Origin: Clostridia bacterium
GTDB taxonomy: Bacteria; Bacillota; Clostridia; CAKSNL01; HGM11501
Reading direction: 5' to 3'
DNA: 15,761 bases
NCBI GenBank assembly: GCA_030535815.1
Contig: JAUNRD010000002.1
Location: 10,045 to 25,805 of the forward strand
In this document: piece by piece, positions 14,440 to 15,761 of the stretch
Position numbering within the stretch: position 1 is the stretch's first letter
Layout of the letters: the number at the start of each line of letters is the position of its first letter
Notes under the pieces: generated by a model
Databases searched by the model: none
Told to the model about the DNA's origin: nothing
The model's input: only the letters and a program-made list of their open reading frames with translations
Position numbers and translations under genes: made by a program

Positions 14440-15761
14440 ATGAAAACTGTGCTTTGTGCCGTAAATTCGGCGTATGTTCATAAAAATCTTGCGGTATTGA
14501 AGCTTTCAAAGTATCTTGGCGATAAGGCCCGGGTACGGGAATTTAACATAAATTCTCCCCGTGACTTTATATATAATGAGCTGCTGAAAGAAAAGGCAGA
14601 TATCTACTGCTTTTCAACCTACATATGGAATATCGAGTGCATAAAGGCAGTAGCCGAAAGGCTTAAAAAAGCAACGGGCGCCCTGATTATTCTTGGCGGG
14701 CCGGAAGCAGGCGGAGACGCTGAAGGACTTATAAAAAACTGCCCTTATATTGATTATGTAATAAAGGGCGAAGGCGAGCTTGCCTTGGAGCATCTTTTGT
14801 CTGTAATCGAAAAGGATGAAAAGCCGGCTTTTCCCGGCATATATGATAAAGTGGGAGGAAGCGGAATTGCTCCTGTATTAAAGGATTTGCCGTTTTGCTA
14901 TAATGAGCGGGACATTACGGAAAATCCCGGTAAAATTTTTTACTATGAAACAAGCCGAGGTTGCTTTAATAAATGCGCATACTGCATATCGGGCAGGGAA
15001 GATGTGTGTCTTTATGATGAAGAAAAAGTGAAAGCAGAGCTTTTACATATGACAAGCTTTAACCTTCCTTTGATAAAGCTTGTTGACCGAAGCTTTAATG
15101 CCTACGGAAAAAGAAGCGAAAGAATGCTTCGCTTTTTAGCGGAGGAAACGGGTGAAACCTGTTTTCATTTAGAGGTTGCTCCTGACCTTTTTACGGAAGA
15201 AATGCTTGAAATAATAAAATCTGCAAAAAAAGGGAAGTTTCAGTTTGAGGCGGGAATACAGTCTCTTAACAATGAAACACTTTCCGCAATCGGGCGAATT
15301 TCCGACAACGAAAAGGCGTTTTCAAATCTTAAAAAGATAATATCATTCGGAAATGTCAATGTTCATACTGACATTATTGCAGGACTTCCGAAAGAAAATT
15401 TTGAAAGCTTTAAAAATACCTTCGATATGGTTTATTCCTTAAAGGCAAAAAGAATGGAGGTAGGATTTCTTAAAGTGCTTAAAGGAACAACTATGGAAGA
15501 GCTATGCGAAAAATATGGTATTGAATATGAAAGTATGCCTCCTTATGAAGTGATAAAAACAGACTGTTTGACGCCTTTTGAAATTGCCGAAATAAAAAAA
15601 GCGCATCTTGCCCTTGACAGAATTTATAACAGCGGTAAGTTTTCCTATACCGTAGATTATATTGAAAAAACGGAAAAAAGTCCCTTTGAGTTATATCATT
15701 CTCTGGGCAGCATAATAAGTGAAGGGATGAGTCTTAATAAAATTTTTAAGGCATTGCTTGA
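14440..15761 (+). CDS. B12-binding-domain radical SAM protein (DUF4080-like), 3' end outside window
   Basis: A frame of at least 440 residues from ATG 14440 (AAAGGTGA just upstream, 15 nt after ytxC) runs to the right edge without a stop. Residues 1-125 form a Rossmann-like B12-binding-type domain starting with VNSAYVHKNLAVLKL and including LGGPEAGGDAE and VIKGEGELAL. The cobalamin base-off DxHxxG motif is not visible, so cobalamin may not be bound. The radical SAM core begins with SRGCFNKCAYC, giving the CxxxCxxC 4Fe-4S ligands C175, C179 and C182. It continues with EAGIQSLNNETL (270-281) and HTDIIAGLPKE (309-319), both usual in this barrel. The C-terminal part resembles the DUF4080 region. 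Substrate unknown; it probably belongs to the folC transcript. Confidence 0.78.
   Translation, partial: MKTVLCAVNSAYVHKNLAVLKLSKYLGDKARVREFNINSPRDFIYNELLKEKADIYCFSTYIWNIECIKAVAERLKKATGALIILGGPEAGGDAEGLIKNCPYIDYVIKGEGELALEHLLSVIEKDEKPAFPGIYDKVGGSGIAPVLKDLPFCYNERDITENPGKIFYYETSRGCFNKCAYCISGREDVCLYDEEKVKAELLHMTSFNLPLIKLVDRSFNAYGKRSERMLRFLAEETGETCFHLEVAPDLFTEEMLEIIKSAKKGKFQFEAGIQSLNNETLSAIGRISDNEKAFSNLKKIISFGNVNVHTDIIAGLPKENFESFKNTFDMVYSLKAKRMEVGFLKVLKGTTMEELCEKYGIEYESMPPYEVIKTDCLTPFEIAEIKKAHLALDRIYNSGKFSYTVDYIEKTEKSPFELYHSLGSIISEGMSLNKIFKALL

Overview
The window looks like chromosomal DNA from a low-to-medium GC, endospore-forming member of the Clostridia (Firmicutes/Bacillota). Several things support this. 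Shine-Dalgarno sites are strong (GGAGG or AGGAGG type), there are four well-supported GTG or TTG starts, and sigma-A-type promoters have 16-17 bp spacers. Gene order is compact, with ATGA overlaps and A/U-flanked terminators. Two spore-associated families are present: a SleB-type cortex hydrolase and YtxC. No phage, plasmid, transposase, CRISPR, rRNA or tRNA gene was found. Most of the window is ordinary core genome with a few less ordinary pieces.

Layout. (1) 1-2896, plus strand: the tail of an aldo/keto reductase, a metallo-beta-lactamase-fold hydrolase and a GH36 alpha-galactosidase-like enzyme. They are tightly coupled and end at an intrinsic terminator. (2) 2898-4473, plus strand: a single gene with its own promoter and terminator. 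It encodes a seven-helix membrane domain fused to a PstS-like periplasmic-binding domain. (3) 4478-4644: a non-coding palindromic element with a perfect 37-bp direct repeat at its two ends. Its right end runs into the last codons of the next gene. (4) 4637-7849, minus strand: glycyl-tRNA synthetase, a FabG-like reductase and a secreted SleB-type hydrolase with a copper-amine-oxidase-like stalk. The hydrolase promoter is nested inside the terminator hairpin of the reductase gene. (5) 7822-7887: back-to-back divergent promoters. (6) 7939-11752, plus strand: a two-helix coiled-coil membrane protein with an acidic tail, an overlapping 58-residue membrane protein, and valyl-tRNA synthetase, ending at a strong terminator. 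(7) 11768-15761, plus strand: folC, a pentein-fold (DUF6873-like) protein, ytxC and a radical SAM protein that runs off the window.

How they work together: the first block points to cytoplasmic alpha-galactoside metabolism. The middle and right blocks combine translation (glyQS, valS), folate polyglutamylation (folC) and sporulation or cell-envelope functions (SleB-type, YtxC, coiled-coil membrane protein).

No clearly new multi-gene system was identified. The best leads are the nested palindromic element at 4478-4644, the membrane/PBP fusion, the membrane pair in front of valS, an extra segment of about 22 residues in ValRS, and the pentein-like protein without a C-terminal cysteine.
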